64,000 bases of DNA from Thermoleophilaceae bacterium (lineage in GTDB: Bacteria; Actinomycetota; Thermoleophilia; Solirubrobacterales; Thermoleophilaceae), in assembly GCA_030447725.1 (NCBI GenBank), contig JAUJOQ010000001.1, forward strand, positions 904,823 to 968,822. Direction: 5' to 3'. The position numbers and the translations under genes are program-made. Below are positions 8,708 to 16,732 of this stretch, in pieces. The stretch's first letter is position 1. Every line of letters starts with the position of its first letter. The notes under the pieces were generated by a model, which searched no databases, was not told where the DNA came from, and worked only from the letters and a program-made list of their open reading frames with translations.

Positions 8708-10000
8708 TTGACCGCTGCCCCCAAGCCTCAGGCCTCCCCCACCCAGAGCCCATTCCTCGCCGCCTTCGAGGAGGTCTCTGAGGCGGTCGAGTCCGGTTCC
8801 GGTCTGCCTACGATTGCGCGTGCCGCCGCCCATGCCCTCGATGCCAGCGTCGTGATCGTCGACTCCGCCAGCAGCGTGCTGGCCGAGGCGTGCCTGTCGC
8901 CCGAGGACAAGCGCGCGGTGCTCGCCGGCGAAGGCGCCACCGACGTGCTCGAGCTGCGGGTGGCCGCCGAGCGCGTGGGCCGGATGAGCGTCCGGGCCCG
9001 GGGTGTGGCCCCCGACGCAGCGTTGATGAGGATCGTGACCACGCTGATCGCCCAGGAGGTGGATCGCGCCGCGGGTCCCGAGCGCGCAAGCGAGGCGGCC
9101 GTCGGTGACTTCCTCTCGGATGTGTTCTCGCGCAAGCTGACCGACCGCGAGAACATCCTCGCTCGCGCCGGCGAGCTGGGCTGCGATCTGTCCGGAGGCG
9201 CCAGCGTGATCGTGGCGCGCGCCAAGCCCCAACACCCGGAGGAGGGCGACTGGCGCGCGCGCGTTCTCAACGTGGCATGGCGAGGCGTGCGAGCGGTTGA
9301 GCGCACGTCGCTGGCGGCCTCGATCGAGCTCGGTCCGGCGCGTCCGCGCCCGGGAGCCGGCCCTGATCAGCGGCCCCCCCGCCCCGACCGCGAGTTGGTG
9401 ATCCTGCTGCCCGGCTCCGGGCGCGAGCTCGGTCGCCGCTGCGCCGCAGCGGTGCAGACTGAGATGGAGGGCAGCCTCGACGGCTACCTGCTCGGCGTGG
9501 CGCTCAGCCGCCCCGCCGCGGATCCTGTGGACCTGCACCGAGCCGCTGCCGAGGCGCTGCTTGCGGCCAACGTGGCGGAGGCCCACGGCCAGGACAGCAT
9601 CACGTTCGAGGAGACCGGCGCCTACCGGCTGCTGCTGCCCGCCATGAGCGAGGACCCCACCGAGCTGCAGCGGTTTCACGACGAGACGGTGGCTTCGCTG
9701 GTCAAGTACGACGACCAGTACGAGACCGAGCTGGTGCGCACGCTCGAGACCTTCCTCGACGCCGACGGCAACGTCGCCCGCACCGCGGAGCGCCTCTTCA
9801 CACACCGCCACACCGTGCGCTACCGCCTCGACCGCGTCCGCGAGCTGAGCGGGCTCGACGTGGGATCGACCGACGGTCGCGAGCGCCTGAGCCTGGGCCT
9901 GAAGTCGATGCGGGTGCTCGGCATCGCGCCACCCGGGGGGCCGGCCCGCGAGGTGGGCACCGAGGCAGGCCGGGTGCCGGGGGAGGAGAAGGACCGCTAA
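8708..10000 (+). CDS. PucR/CdaR-family transcriptional regulator
   Basis: About 430 aa. The C-terminus holds the PucR helix-turn-helix (LFTHRHTVRYRLDRVRELSGLD), preceded by the conserved TLETFLDADGNVARTAERL. The middle resembles the GGDEF-like sensory domain of the CdaR group (DRELVILLPGSG to FEETGAYRLLLPA), and the N-terminal 130 residues form a GAF-like region. Family members control catabolic or carbohydrate genes in response to a ligand; no target can be named here. The TTG start at 8708 fits a leaderless transcript; an upstream GTG at 8636 is possible but less likely. The end of the gene is 45 bp before tRNA-Gln. Confidence 0.85.
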   Translation: MTAAPKPQASPTQSPFLAAFEEVSEAVESGSGLPTIARAAAHALDASVVIVDSASSVLAEACLSPEDKRAVLAGEGATDVLELRVAAERVGRMSVRARGVAPDAALMRIVTTLIAQEVDRAAGPERASEAAVGDFLSDVFSRKLTDRENILARAGELGCDLSGGASVIVARAKPQHPEEGDWRARVLNVAWRGVRAVERTSLAASIELGPARPRPGAGPDQRPPRPDRELVILLPGSGRELGRRCAAAVQTEMEGSLDGYLLGVALSRPAADPVDLHRAAAEALLAANVAEAHGQDSITFEETGAYRLLLPAMSEDPTELQRFHDETVASLVKYDDQYETELVRTLETFLDADGNVARTAERLFTHRHTVRYRLDRVRELSGLDVGSTDGRERLSLGLKSMRVLGIAPPGGPAREVGTEAGRVPGEEKDR

Positions 10001-10025
10001 CGCACTCGGGCGCTCCCGGCGCTGG

Positions 10026-10031
10026 TAGGTT
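10026..10031 (+). promoter_or_regulatory. -10 box TAGGTT of tRNA-Gln
   Basis: TAGGTT lies 14 nt before the first base of the tRNA, consistent with a short 5' leader removed by RNase P. No clear -35 is seen. Confidence 0.4.
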
Positions 10032-10045
10032 CGAGTGACCCGCGC

Positions 10046-10117
10046 TGGGGAGTGGGGTAATCGGCAGCCCGGGAGGTTTTGGTCCTCCAGGATCAGGTTC
10101 GAATCCTGGCTCCCCAA
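10046..10117 (+). tRNA. tRNA-Gln (anticodon TTG)
   Basis: 72 nt cloverleaf. The acceptor TGGGGAG pairs with CTCCCCA, giving the U1-A72 start common in tRNA-Gln. The anticodon arm is GGAGG-TTTTGGT-CCTCC with anticodon TTG at positions 34-36, and the T arm carries GGTTCGAATCC. The discriminator is A and the 3' CCA is not encoded. Confidence 0.95.
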
Positions 10118-10187
10118 CTTCCTTCTCCTCCCTGGCCGAGCCCATTCGTGTCGTGCCACGAGGCCGAAGCGGGGCAGGCGCGGGCGC

Positions 10188-10193
10188 TACGCT
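10188..10193 (+). promoter_or_regulatory. -10 box TACGCT of leaderless glmU
   Basis: TACGCT lies 8 nt before the ATG at 10202, with no Shine-Dalgarno sequence between them. Confidence 0.5.
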
Positions 10194-10201
10194 CCGCGCG
10201 C

Positions 10202-11578
10202 ATGCCCGGCGATTTCACCGTGCTGATCATGGCCGCGGGCAAGGGCACGCGGATGCGGTCGCCCCTGCCCAAGGTGCTCCACCCGGTCTGCGGCAAGCCG
10301 ATGGTCGAGTGGGTGATCGACGCCGCGCGCGAGGCCGGCGCCGGCGAGGTGGTCTGCATCGCGCGACCCGGCGATGGTGTGGCGGAGGGGCTGCCGGAGT
10401 CGGTCACCGTGGCCGAGCAGCGAGAGGGGGAGGGCACGGGCGCGGCGCTCCTGGCGGCCCGCGAGACGGGTCCCCCGGAGGGCACGGTGCTCGTGCTCAG
10501 CGGCGACCATCCCCTGCTTTCGGCAGAGCTGGTCGGCCAGCTGGTGGACACTCACGACAGCAAGCGGGCAGCCGCGACGCTTCTCACCACCGAGGCGCTC
10601 GACCCCGCGGGCTACGGGCGCATCATCCGCACCACCGACGGCGCGGTCGAGCGGATCGTGGAGACCAAGTACACGGAGGGCCTGAGCTCTGAGGAGCTGG
10701 CGACCCGTGAGATCAACATCGGCACCTACGCCTTCGAGGCGTCGGACCTGTGGAGCGCGCTCGACGAGGTGGGCGACGAGCGGGGGGAGGTCTACCTCAC
10801 CGGCGTCTTCCCGATCCTGCGCGAGCGCGGACGGCACGTGGTCTCACACCTCACGAGCGACGTGTCGAGCGCCATGGGGGTCAACACGCGCGCCGACCTG
10901 ATGGAGGTCGACCGCATCGCCGTGCGCCGGATCCTCGACCACCACGCGCGCGAAGGCGTCACGCTGCTCGGGCCTGACTCGACGCGGATCGAGGCGGGCG
11001 TGACCGTGGGCGCCGACACCACCGTCTGGCCGGGCGTGACGCTGCGGGGAGAAACCTCGATTGGAGCGGGATGTGAGATAGGGCCCCAGACCACGATCAC
11101 CGACTCCGCCCTGGGCGACGGCGTCAAGGCCGTGCACTCCTTCGTCTGCGAGGCAACGGTCGAGGCCGGCGCCTCGCTCGGTCCCTTCGCCTATCTGCGC
11201 CCGGGCGCCCACATCGGCGACCGGGCCAAGATCGGCACCTTCGTCGAGATCAAGAACTCCAACATCGGTTCCGGCGCGAAGGTGCCGCACCTCTCCTACC
11301 TGGGCGACGCCGACGTGGGCGATAACGCCAACATCGGCGCCGGCAACATCACCGCGAACTACGACGGGCGGCGCAAGCACCGGACCACCATCGGGGATGA
11401 CGTCAAGACGGGGGTTGACACGTCCTTCGTCGCGCCCGTGAGCGTCGGAGACGGCGCGTACACTGGCGCTGGATCGGTGATCGCCGAGGACGTGCCGGAC
11501 GGCGCACTCGGGATCTCCCGCTCCGAACAGGCCAACGTCGAGGGATACGCGGAACGCAAGGAGAAGCCGCCCGGATGA
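10202..11578 (+). CDS. glmU: Bifunctional N-acetylglucosamine-1-phosphate uridyltransferase/acetyltransferase
   Basis: 458 aa. It acetylates glucosamine-1-phosphate and then makes UDP-GlcNAc, the precursor of peptidoglycan. The N-terminal pyrophosphorylase domain shows LIMAAGKGTRMRS and LPKVLHPVCGKPM, then LSGDHPLL. The C-terminal half (from about 250) is a left-handed beta helix of hexapeptide repeats containing the catalytic AYLRPGAHIG region, FVEIKNSNIG, and GAGNITANYDG. The ATG at 10202 is preferred because it opens the nucleotide-binding strand and follows a -10 box. The prs gene starts 4 nt after the stop. Confidence 0.96.
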   Translation: MPGDFTVLIMAAGKGTRMRSPLPKVLHPVCGKPMVEWVIDAAREAGAGEVVCIARPGDGVAEGLPESVTVAEQREGEGTGAALLAARETGPPEGTVLVLSGDHPLLSAELVGQLVDTHDSKRAAATLLTTEALDPAGYGRIIRTTDGAVERIVETKYTEGLSSEELATREINIGTYAFEASDLWSALDEVGDERGEVYLTGVFPILRERGRHVVSHLTSDVSSAMGVNTRADLMEVDRIAVRRILDHHAREGVTLLGPDSTRIEAGVTVGADTTVWPGVTLRGETSIGAGCEIGPQTTITDSALGDGVKAVHSFVCEATVEAGASLGPFAYLRPGAHIGDRAKIGTFVEIKNSNIGSGAKVPHLSYLGDADVGDNANIGAGNITANYDGRRKHRTTIGDDVKTGVDTSFVAPVSVGDGAYTGAGSVIAEDVPDGALGISRSEQANVEGYAERKEKPPG

Positions 11579-11582
11579 GCTC

Positions 11583-12644
11583 GTGGACACTCAGGACGCA
11601 GACCCTCGACCTCTGACGCCACCGCCTGCGCCCCCCGCCGGCAGCTACATCCCGGCGCAGTACGACAAGCGTCTGATGGTCGCGGCCGGCCGTGCGAGTC
11701 TCGAGCTGGGCTCGCGGATCGCCGAGCGGCTGGGAGTCGAGCTCACCCCCGCCGGTCTGAAGACGTTCTCCGACGGCGAGGTCTACTGCCGCTACCGGGA
11801 TTCGATCCGCGGAGCGGACCTGTTCATCGTGCAGTCCACCTGCGGCTCGGAGAGCGAGGGACTCACGGTGAACGACTCCCTGATGGAGCTGATGGTCATG
11901 GTCCACGCCGCCAAGCACGCTTCGGCGCACCGGATCATCGCCGTCTCCCCCTGGTACGGGTACTCGCGCCAGGACAAGAAGTCGGCGCCCCGCGAGCCGA
12001 TCTCGGCGCGGCTGATCGCCGACCTTCTCGAGACGGCGGGGATCGACCGCCTGGTCACGATGGATCTCCACGCGGGCCAGATGCAGGGGTTCTTCTCTAA
12101 ACCGGTCGACCACATGACGGCGATGCCGATCCTCACCCAGTACGTGCAGGACCAGCTCGGACCGGTCGAGGACCTTTGCATCATCGCCCCCGACGCCGGC
12201 CGGGTGAAGCTCACGCGCAAGTTCGCCCAGAAGGTCGGCGCTCCCTACGCCCTGCTCGAGAAGGAGCGTCCCGCCCAGCAGACGGCCGAGATCGGCTACG
12301 TGATCGGTAAGGACAAGGTGCGCGGCAAGCGCGCGGTGATCGTCGACGACATGATCGACACCGGAGGCACCCTCGCGGCCGGTGCGCAGACCGTGCTCGG
12401 CGAGGGGGCCGACGAGGTGTACGCCGTAGCGACCCACGGCCTCTTCTCCGGCAACGCGTTCGAGACGCTCGACGGCTCGCCGCTCTCAGGCATCGTGGTC
12501 ACCGACACCGTGCCCGTCCGCGACGGCGCACCGGACTTCATCCGGGTGCTCACGAGCGCCGACATCCTGACCGACACCGTGCGCAAGATCTTCACCGATG
12601 ACTCGGTCTCCGACATCTTCCAGGGCGAGAACCAGCTGTTTTGA
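11583..12644 (+). CDS. prs: Ribose-phosphate pyrophosphokinase
   Basis: 353 aa. It makes PRPP from ribose-5-phosphate and ATP for nucleotide, histidine and tryptophan synthesis. Landmarks are the FSDGEVYCRY region, SPWYGYSRQDKK, the MDLHAGQMQGFF metal-binding stretch, and the PRPP loop VIVDDMIDTGGTLAAGA. An N-terminal Pro-rich stretch of about 20 residues precedes the conserved core. The GTG at 11583 is the first in-frame start after glmU. The usual KRR of the flexible loop appears here as SRQDKKSAPREP, within family range. The stop overlaps the next start (TTGA). Confidence 0.95.
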   Translation: MDTQDADPRPLTPPPAPPAGSYIPAQYDKRLMVAAGRASLELGSRIAERLGVELTPAGLKTFSDGEVYCRYRDSIRGADLFIVQSTCGSESEGLTVNDSLMELMVMVHAAKHASAHRIIAVSPWYGYSRQDKKSAPREPISARLIADLLETAGIDRLVTMDLHAGQMQGFFSKPVDHMTAMPILTQYVQDQLGPVEDLCIIAPDAGRVKLTRKFAQKVGAPYALLEKERPAQQTAEIGYVIGKDKVRGKRAVIVDDMIDTGGTLAAGAQTVLGEGADEVYAVATHGLFSGNAFETLDGSPLSGIVVTDTVPVRDGAPDFIRVLTSADILTDTVRKIFTDDSVSDIFQGENQLF

Positions 12645-13104
12645 GCACCTTCGAGTTGCTGCTGTCGCTGCATCTCCTGGCCGCGATCGTCTGGATCGGC
12701 AGCAGCGTGATGGTCGAGGTGATGGTGTCGAGGGCCAGGGCGGCCGGCAACGGCGCCCATCTGACCGGCGTGCTCGAGGATTGGGCTTGGATGGGCAGTC
12801 GCGTGTTCCCGGCGGCGGCCGTCGTGATGCTCGTGACCGGCCTGCTCATGGTCGCCGACGTGGAGGGTTATGAGATAGGCGATCCGTGGATCTCGGTCGG
12901 GATGGGTGTGCTGGTGGTGCTGATCCTCCTGGGAGCCGGCTACACGGGCCCCCGGGCGGCGAAGCTGGTGGGCTCGATGAAGGCGATGGGTACGAGGCAA
13001 GCACCACGCAGGCGGCGCTCACGCGAGTGCGGACGGCCGCGCGAGTCGAGCTCGGGCTGTTCGCGCTCGTGGTGATCGACATGGCCGTCAAGCCCGGCCT
13101 CTGA
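12641..13104 (+). pseudogene. DUF2269-like integral membrane protein, apparent frameshift
   Basis: The TTG start overlaps the prs stop. The first frame encodes about 115 residues with three hydrophobic segments (HLLAAIVWIGSSVMVEVMV, FPAAAVVMLVTGLLMV, GMGVLVVLILLGAGY), then turns into Arg/Ser-rich sequence. The -1 frame picks up at about 12985 and reads on with a sensible ending, from GYEASTTQAALTRVRTAARV to LGLFALVVIDMAVKPGL and a stop at 13104. The combined product matches the four-helix layout of DUF2269/YjgN-like membrane proteins. One base is therefore missing near 12975-12990, either a real mutation or a sequencing error. The gene meets the reverse-strand transferase tail to tail. Confidence 0.65.
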
Positions 13105-13966
13105 GCTCGGCGCCCACCAGGGCGACGCTCAGACAACATCCCGCGGCCACCAGGGCGGTACCCAGTCGCGGCCGTCCCGCTCCGGCTGCCAGCAGCCCGC
13201 CGGCCCGCACGGGGGTGGTCAGGCGCGCCGCGTGGACCAGCCGGCGGTCGGGTGCCTGCGCCCGGCCGAAGTAGATCGCCACCGAGTAGCCTACGCCCGC
13301 GCCGAGGCGGGCGAGCTCGGCTGCCGAGGCCGTCCGGCCGATCGCCCCTCGCCTGCGCAGGCCCAGCAGAAGCGCGGTGGCGAAGCAGGCGTCGGCCAGG
13401 CCCTCGAGATCGCGGCCCGCCCGGGTGGGCGCGGCGGCCCTGGCAAGGGGCCCGTCGAGGGCGTCGCTGGCGAAGCCCACCGCGCACACCAGCGGTGTGG
13501 GCGAAGCCAGCGCCACAGGCGCGAGCCACACCCGTCCCAGCGTCAGGGCGTCGGCGGGCGCGAGCGGCCGTGCCCGGCCGTCCTCGGTCTCCACCATCCC
13601 CAGGTGCCAGTCGAGCATCACCGCGGTCAGGGCCCACCACATCAGCCCGCCGCGGGCGCGGGCGCGGAACGGCTCCACGCCGGCCACGGCGGGCAGCGCC
13701 CATGCCACGGCCCCGGCGGCGAGCCACGACCGGCTCTGGCGGCGCAGGTCGGGCCGGCGGCGGCCCACCTCCGCGGCACGGCGCTGCGACGCGACAAGGA
13801 AGCGGGCCACGGCCGCAGGGGAGAACCGGGCGCGCAGCAACAGGTCGAGCTGTTCCCGCGTCCAGGCCTCACCCTCGGTGAGGTGAAGGGTGCGGTGCTC
13901 GCCGGAACGACGTTCCGGCTGCGCTCCTTCCCGGGGAAGGGTGCGGTGCTCGCCGCCCCCGCTCAG
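13088..13966 (-). CDS. CDP-alcohol phosphatidyltransferase family protein
   Basis: A membrane enzyme with the CDP-OH-P transferase signature SDALDGPLARAAAPTRAG followed by RDLEGLAD. The first three elements (D-x2-DG-x2-AR) are intact. In the second half one of the two catalytic Asp positions appears to be Glu. The family transfers a phosphatidyl or similar group from a CDP-linked donor to an alcohol, making phospholipids. Several hydrophobic segments surround the motif. The start is unresolved: a palindromic repeat occupies the 5' end, the first normal codons are a GTG at 14071 inside aarF or a TTG at 13840, and a CTG at 13966 overlaps the aarF stop. It lies downstream of aarF on the same strand. 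Confidence 0.7.
   Translation of the reverse strand: MSGGGEHRTLPREGAQPERRSGEHRTLHLTEGEAWTREQLDLLLRARFSPAAVARFLVASQRRAAEVGRRRPDLRRQSRSWLAAGAVAWALPAVAGVEPFRARARGGLMWWALTAVMLDWHLGMVETEDGRARPLAPADALTLGRVWLAPVALASPTPLVCAVGFASDALDGPLARAAAPTRAGRDLEGLADACFATALLLGLRRRGAIGRTASAAELARLGAGVGYSVAIYFGRAQAPDRRLVHAARLTTPVRAGGLLAAGAGRPRLGTALVAAGCCLSVALVGAELRGRA
13886..13953. repeat. Dispersed palindromic element, copy A
   Basis: Core GCCGGAACGACGTTCCGGC (13901-13919) is a perfect 9-bp palindrome around A. It is flanked by GGGTGCGGTGCTC on the left and TGCGCTCCT on the right. A second left half (GGGTGCGGTGCTCGCC) follows at 13939-13953. Related copies are at 23373-23441 and 29950-30100. This copy lies in the 5' end of the CDP-alcohol transferase frame. 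Confidence 0.8.
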
Positions 13967-15384
13967 GTGACCCTCGCGGAGAAGCTGCGCGCGGGCTTTT
14001 CGCCCCGGGACGCGAAGTAGGTCCGCTCCTGGCGACCGAGCTCGGTGACCGGATCGTCGGCGAACCACCACTCCCGCCCGATTCTGTACCAGTTGCCGGT
14101 GGCGTTGAGCTGGCCGAGCACGGCCAGCACGCCGGACTCCATCCGCCGGCCCATCAGCTCGTTGGCGGGCACGTTCTCACGGCGCATGAGGTCGAAGAAC
14201 TCCGACCGCGGATCGCTGACGGCGGCGATCGCCTCCATCACCAGCCGGGAGTCCACCGTCACCTCGCGATCCTCCATGTACCAGCCGCCAACGGTGCGCA
14301 CGTGCGCCATCACGCGCTCGGCGTCCACCTTCTTCGGGTTGTTGAGAAATCCGAGGTCGCCCAGCGCCACCCGCAGGCGCTCTGGGTCATCGTCGAAGAC
14401 GGCCTCCAGCGCGACGATCTCAAGCTCGATCTGCTCGGAGTCCAGCTGCTTGGTCATACCGAAGTCGATGAAGGCGACCTTGCCGTCGTGCATGAGGATG
14501 TAGTTGCCGGGGTGGGCGTCGGCATTGAAGTGCCGCAGGTGGTAGATCGAACCGAAGCAGAACCGGAACACGATCTCGGCGAAGCGGTCGCGCTCGGCCC
14601 GAGACCGTTCCTTCACCTCGTCGAACCCCACTCCGTCCACCCACTCGGTGACCAGCACTCGCCCGCGGGAGAGCCGCGTGATCACATCGGGAACGTGGAT
14701 GAAGGGGTGCCCCTTGTACCCGCGCGAGAAGGCGCGCTGGCTCTGGGCCTCGTACTCGTAGTCCAGCTCCTCGAGCACGCGCTCCTTGAGCTCGGCGGCC
14801 GCGGCCTTGGCGTCGAGACCGGGCGCGAGAGCCTTGGCGAGGCGCATGATCATGCCGGCGTTCTGCATGTCGGCCCGCAGCGCCTCAGCCACGCCCGGGT
14901 ACTGGATCTTCACCGCAACCCGGCGGCCGTCGGGCAGCGTGGCGCGATGCACCTGCCCGATCGAGGCCGCGGCCGCCGCGTCGTGTGAGAAGTCCTCGAA
15001 CAGCTCCTCGACCGGGTCCTCCCACTCCTCGTCGAGCACGGAGCGAACCTGACTCCAGGCCATCGGCGGGGCGGAGGTGCGCAGATCGGCGAGCTTGTCC
15101 TGGTACAACGCCCGGTACTCGGGAGGCAGGAACTCGGTGTCGATGAACGACGCGAGCTGGCCGATCTTCATGGCTGCGCCCTTCATCGTCCCGAGCGTGT
15201 CCACCATCCGCTCGGCGGCCTCGAGGTGGCGCCTGTCCATCTGCTCGCTGGCGCGTTCACTGGACCGGGCGAGGTTGGCGGCCCTCGTGCCGGCGTAGCG
15301 GGCTCCCTGAGTCCCGATCACCGATCCCAGCTGCGCGGTGCGGCGGACCCGGCTCTTCGGGATCGATCCCTCGTCCTTGGCCAC
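13963..15384 (-). CDS. ABC1/AarF-family atypical kinase
   Basis: 473 aa. The family's defining motifs are all present: the KxGQ motif (KGAAMKIGQLAS), the Ala-rich nucleotide loop AAAASIGQVHRA, the VAIK-type lysine (VAVKIQYPG), the catalytic HPGNY (DAHPGNYIL) and the metal-binding DFGMTK. In bacteria UbiB/AarF proteins support quinone synthesis or lipid homeostasis; the partner here is unknown. The GTG start at 15384 follows a -10 box by 6 nt. It is divergent from rplY, with only 53 bp between the starts, and reads into the CDP-alcohol transferase gene. Confidence 0.9.
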   Translation of the reverse strand: MAKDEGSIPKSRVRRTAQLGSVIGTQGARYAGTRAANLARSSERASEQMDRRHLEAAERMVDTLGTMKGAAMKIGQLASFIDTEFLPPEYRALYQDKLADLRTSAPPMAWSQVRSVLDEEWEDPVEELFEDFSHDAAAAASIGQVHRATLPDGRRVAVKIQYPGVAEALRADMQNAGMIMRLAKALAPGLDAKAAAAELKERVLEELDYEYEAQSQRAFSRGYKGHPFIHVPDVITRLSRGRVLVTEWVDGVGFDEVKERSRAERDRFAEIVFRFCFGSIYHLRHFNADAHPGNYILMHDGKVAFIDFGMTKQLDSEQIELEIVALEAVFDDDPERLRVALGDLGFLNNPKKVDAERVMAHVRTVGGWYMEDREVTVDSRLVMEAIAAVSDPRSEFFDLMRRENVPANELMGRRMESGVLAVLGQLNATGNWYRIGREWWFADDPVTELGRQERTYFASRGEKPARSFSARVT

Positions 15385-15390
15385 GAGCGC

Positions 15391-15396
15391 AGCGTA
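15391..15396 (-). promoter_or_regulatory. -10 box TACGCT of leaderless aarF-like gene
   Basis: Reverse-strand TACGCT lies 6 nt before the GTG at 15384. It forms a compact divergent promoter pair with the rplY box at 15422. Confidence 0.5.
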
Positions 15397-15421
15397 GCCG
15401 GGCCGAGCGGCCGTGCCTCGC

Positions 15422-15427
15422 TACACT
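15422..15427 (+). promoter_or_regulatory. -10 box TACACT of rplY
   Basis: TACACT lies 10 nt before the ATG at 15438, the widest spacing in this series; a leader of a few bases at most is expected. Confidence 0.45.
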
Positions 15428-15437
15428 GCCCGGCCGC

Positions 15438-16127
15438 ATGGCAGACGGCAAACGCCCATCCCTGGCAGTCGAGGAACGCGAAGAGCGAGGCTCGCGCGAG
15501 ACTCGGCGGCTGCGCCGCTCCGGTCTGGTGCCCGGAGTGCTCTACGGCGCCAGCCACCCGGACCCCGTCTCCTTCAAGGTCGGAGCACGCGACCTGCGCA
15601 ACCTGCTCGCTCAGGGATCGGCCCTCTTCGACGTGGAGATCGGCTCCGAGAAGTCGGTGCCCGTGATCCTCAAGGACCAGCAGAACCACCCCGTGCGCGG
15701 GGATGTCATGCACGTGGATCTGCTCGAGGTGCGCCTGGACGAGAAGATCCATTCCACCGTGTCGGTCGAGCTGGAGGGGGGCGACGAGTCCCCGGGGGTC
15801 AAGGAGGGCGGCGTGGTCGAGCACGTGACCCGTGAGCTCAACATCGAGGCGCTGCCCACCGACATCCCCGATCAGATCACGGTCGACGTATCGGGTCTCG
15901 AGGTGGCCGCCACCCTCATGCTCTCCGAGATCGATGCCCCACAGGGCGTCGTCTTCCTCGACGATCTCGAGGAGACCACGATCGCCACCGTCGTCGTGCC
16001 GACCGAGGTCGCGGAGCCAGACATCGAGTCCGAGACCGAGCTGGTCGGCGACGAAGGGCCGCCCGCCGCCGAAGCCGGGGAGGGTCAGGAGGGCGCCTCC
16101 CCGGGCGACTCCGACGCCGAGGAGTAG
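15438..16127 (+). CDS. rplY: 50S ribosomal protein L25 (general stress protein Ctc)
   Basis: 229 aa. The long Ctc form has an N-terminal 5S rRNA-binding L25 domain (about 5-95; RSGLVPGVLYG, VILKDQQNHPVRGDVMHVDL), then a TL5-like C-terminal domain (about 100-190) and a Glu/Gly-rich acidic tail. It binds 5S rRNA in the large subunit. The gene lies directly before pth, as in most actinobacteria, with 5 bp between them. Confidence 0.95.
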   Translation: MADGKRPSLAVEEREERGSRETRRLRRSGLVPGVLYGASHPDPVSFKVGARDLRNLLAQGSALFDVEIGSEKSVPVILKDQQNHPVRGDVMHVDLLEVRLDEKIHSTVSVELEGGDESPGVKEGGVVEHVTRELNIEALPTDIPDQITVDVSGLEVAATLMLSEIDAPQGVVFLDDLEETTIATVVVPTEVAEPDIESETELVGDEGPPAAEAGEGQEGASPGDSDAEE

Positions 16128-16132
16128 CTCCG

Positions 16133-16729
16133 GTGGGCCTTTTGGGCCGCCGCGACATCGGGGGCGGCAGGGTCGACTGGCTGGTCGTGGGGCTGGGCAA
16201 CCCGGGTGAGGGGTACCGGCGCACCCGCCACAACATCGGCTTCGAGGTGGCCGCGCTGGTCGCCGAGCGCTGGGATCTCCCGCGCGCGAAGAAGCGCTAC
16301 GCCGGCCTGTACACCGACGGGCGAACCGGCCCCGGGGGCCCTCGGGTGGGGGTGCTTCTGCCTCAGACCTACATGAACGACTCGGGCAGCGCCGCCGGCC
16401 CGGCGCGGGGCGCCCTCGGCGTCGATCTCGACCGGGTGGTGGCCGTGCACGACGAGATCGACCTGCCCTTCGGCCGCGTGGAAAGCCGCCTCGGCGGCGG
16501 GCTCGCCGGCCACAACGGGCTGAAGTCGCTCAAGCGCGAGCTGGGCGGACCCGACTTTCACCGCGTGCGGGTGGGGGTCGGGCGCCCCGACTCGACCGAC
16601 CCGAAGATCGTGTCCGCCCACGTGCTGGGCCGCTTTCGCGAGTCCCAGGACGAGGTGCTGGCCCTGGTGGAGCGAGCGGCCGACGAGCTCGAGCGGTTGA
16701 TGTCTTCCGAGGAGAACCGCGCGGGGTAG
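16133..16729 (+). CDS. pth: Peptidyl-tRNA hydrolase
   Basis: 198 aa. It releases peptides from stalled peptidyl-tRNA. Motifs in order are VVGLGNPGEGYRRTRHNIGFE (with the catalytic His), LPQTYMNDSG, VHDEIDLPFG (catalytic Asp) and GGGLAGHNGLKSLKRELG. The GTG at 16133 gives an N-terminal extension of about 15 residues (GLLGRRDIGGGRVD) before the first strand. It ends 4 bp before a convergent methyltransferase gene. Confidence 0.95.
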   Translation: MGLLGRRDIGGGRVDWLVVGLGNPGEGYRRTRHNIGFEVAALVAERWDLPRAKKRYAGLYTDGRTGPGGPRVGVLLPQTYMNDSGSAAGPARGALGVDLDRVVAVHDEIDLPFGRVESRLGGGLAGHNGLKSLKRELGGPDFHRVRVGVGRPDSTDPKIVSAHVLGRFRESQDEVLALVERAADELERLMSSEENRAG

Positions 16730-16732
16730 CGT

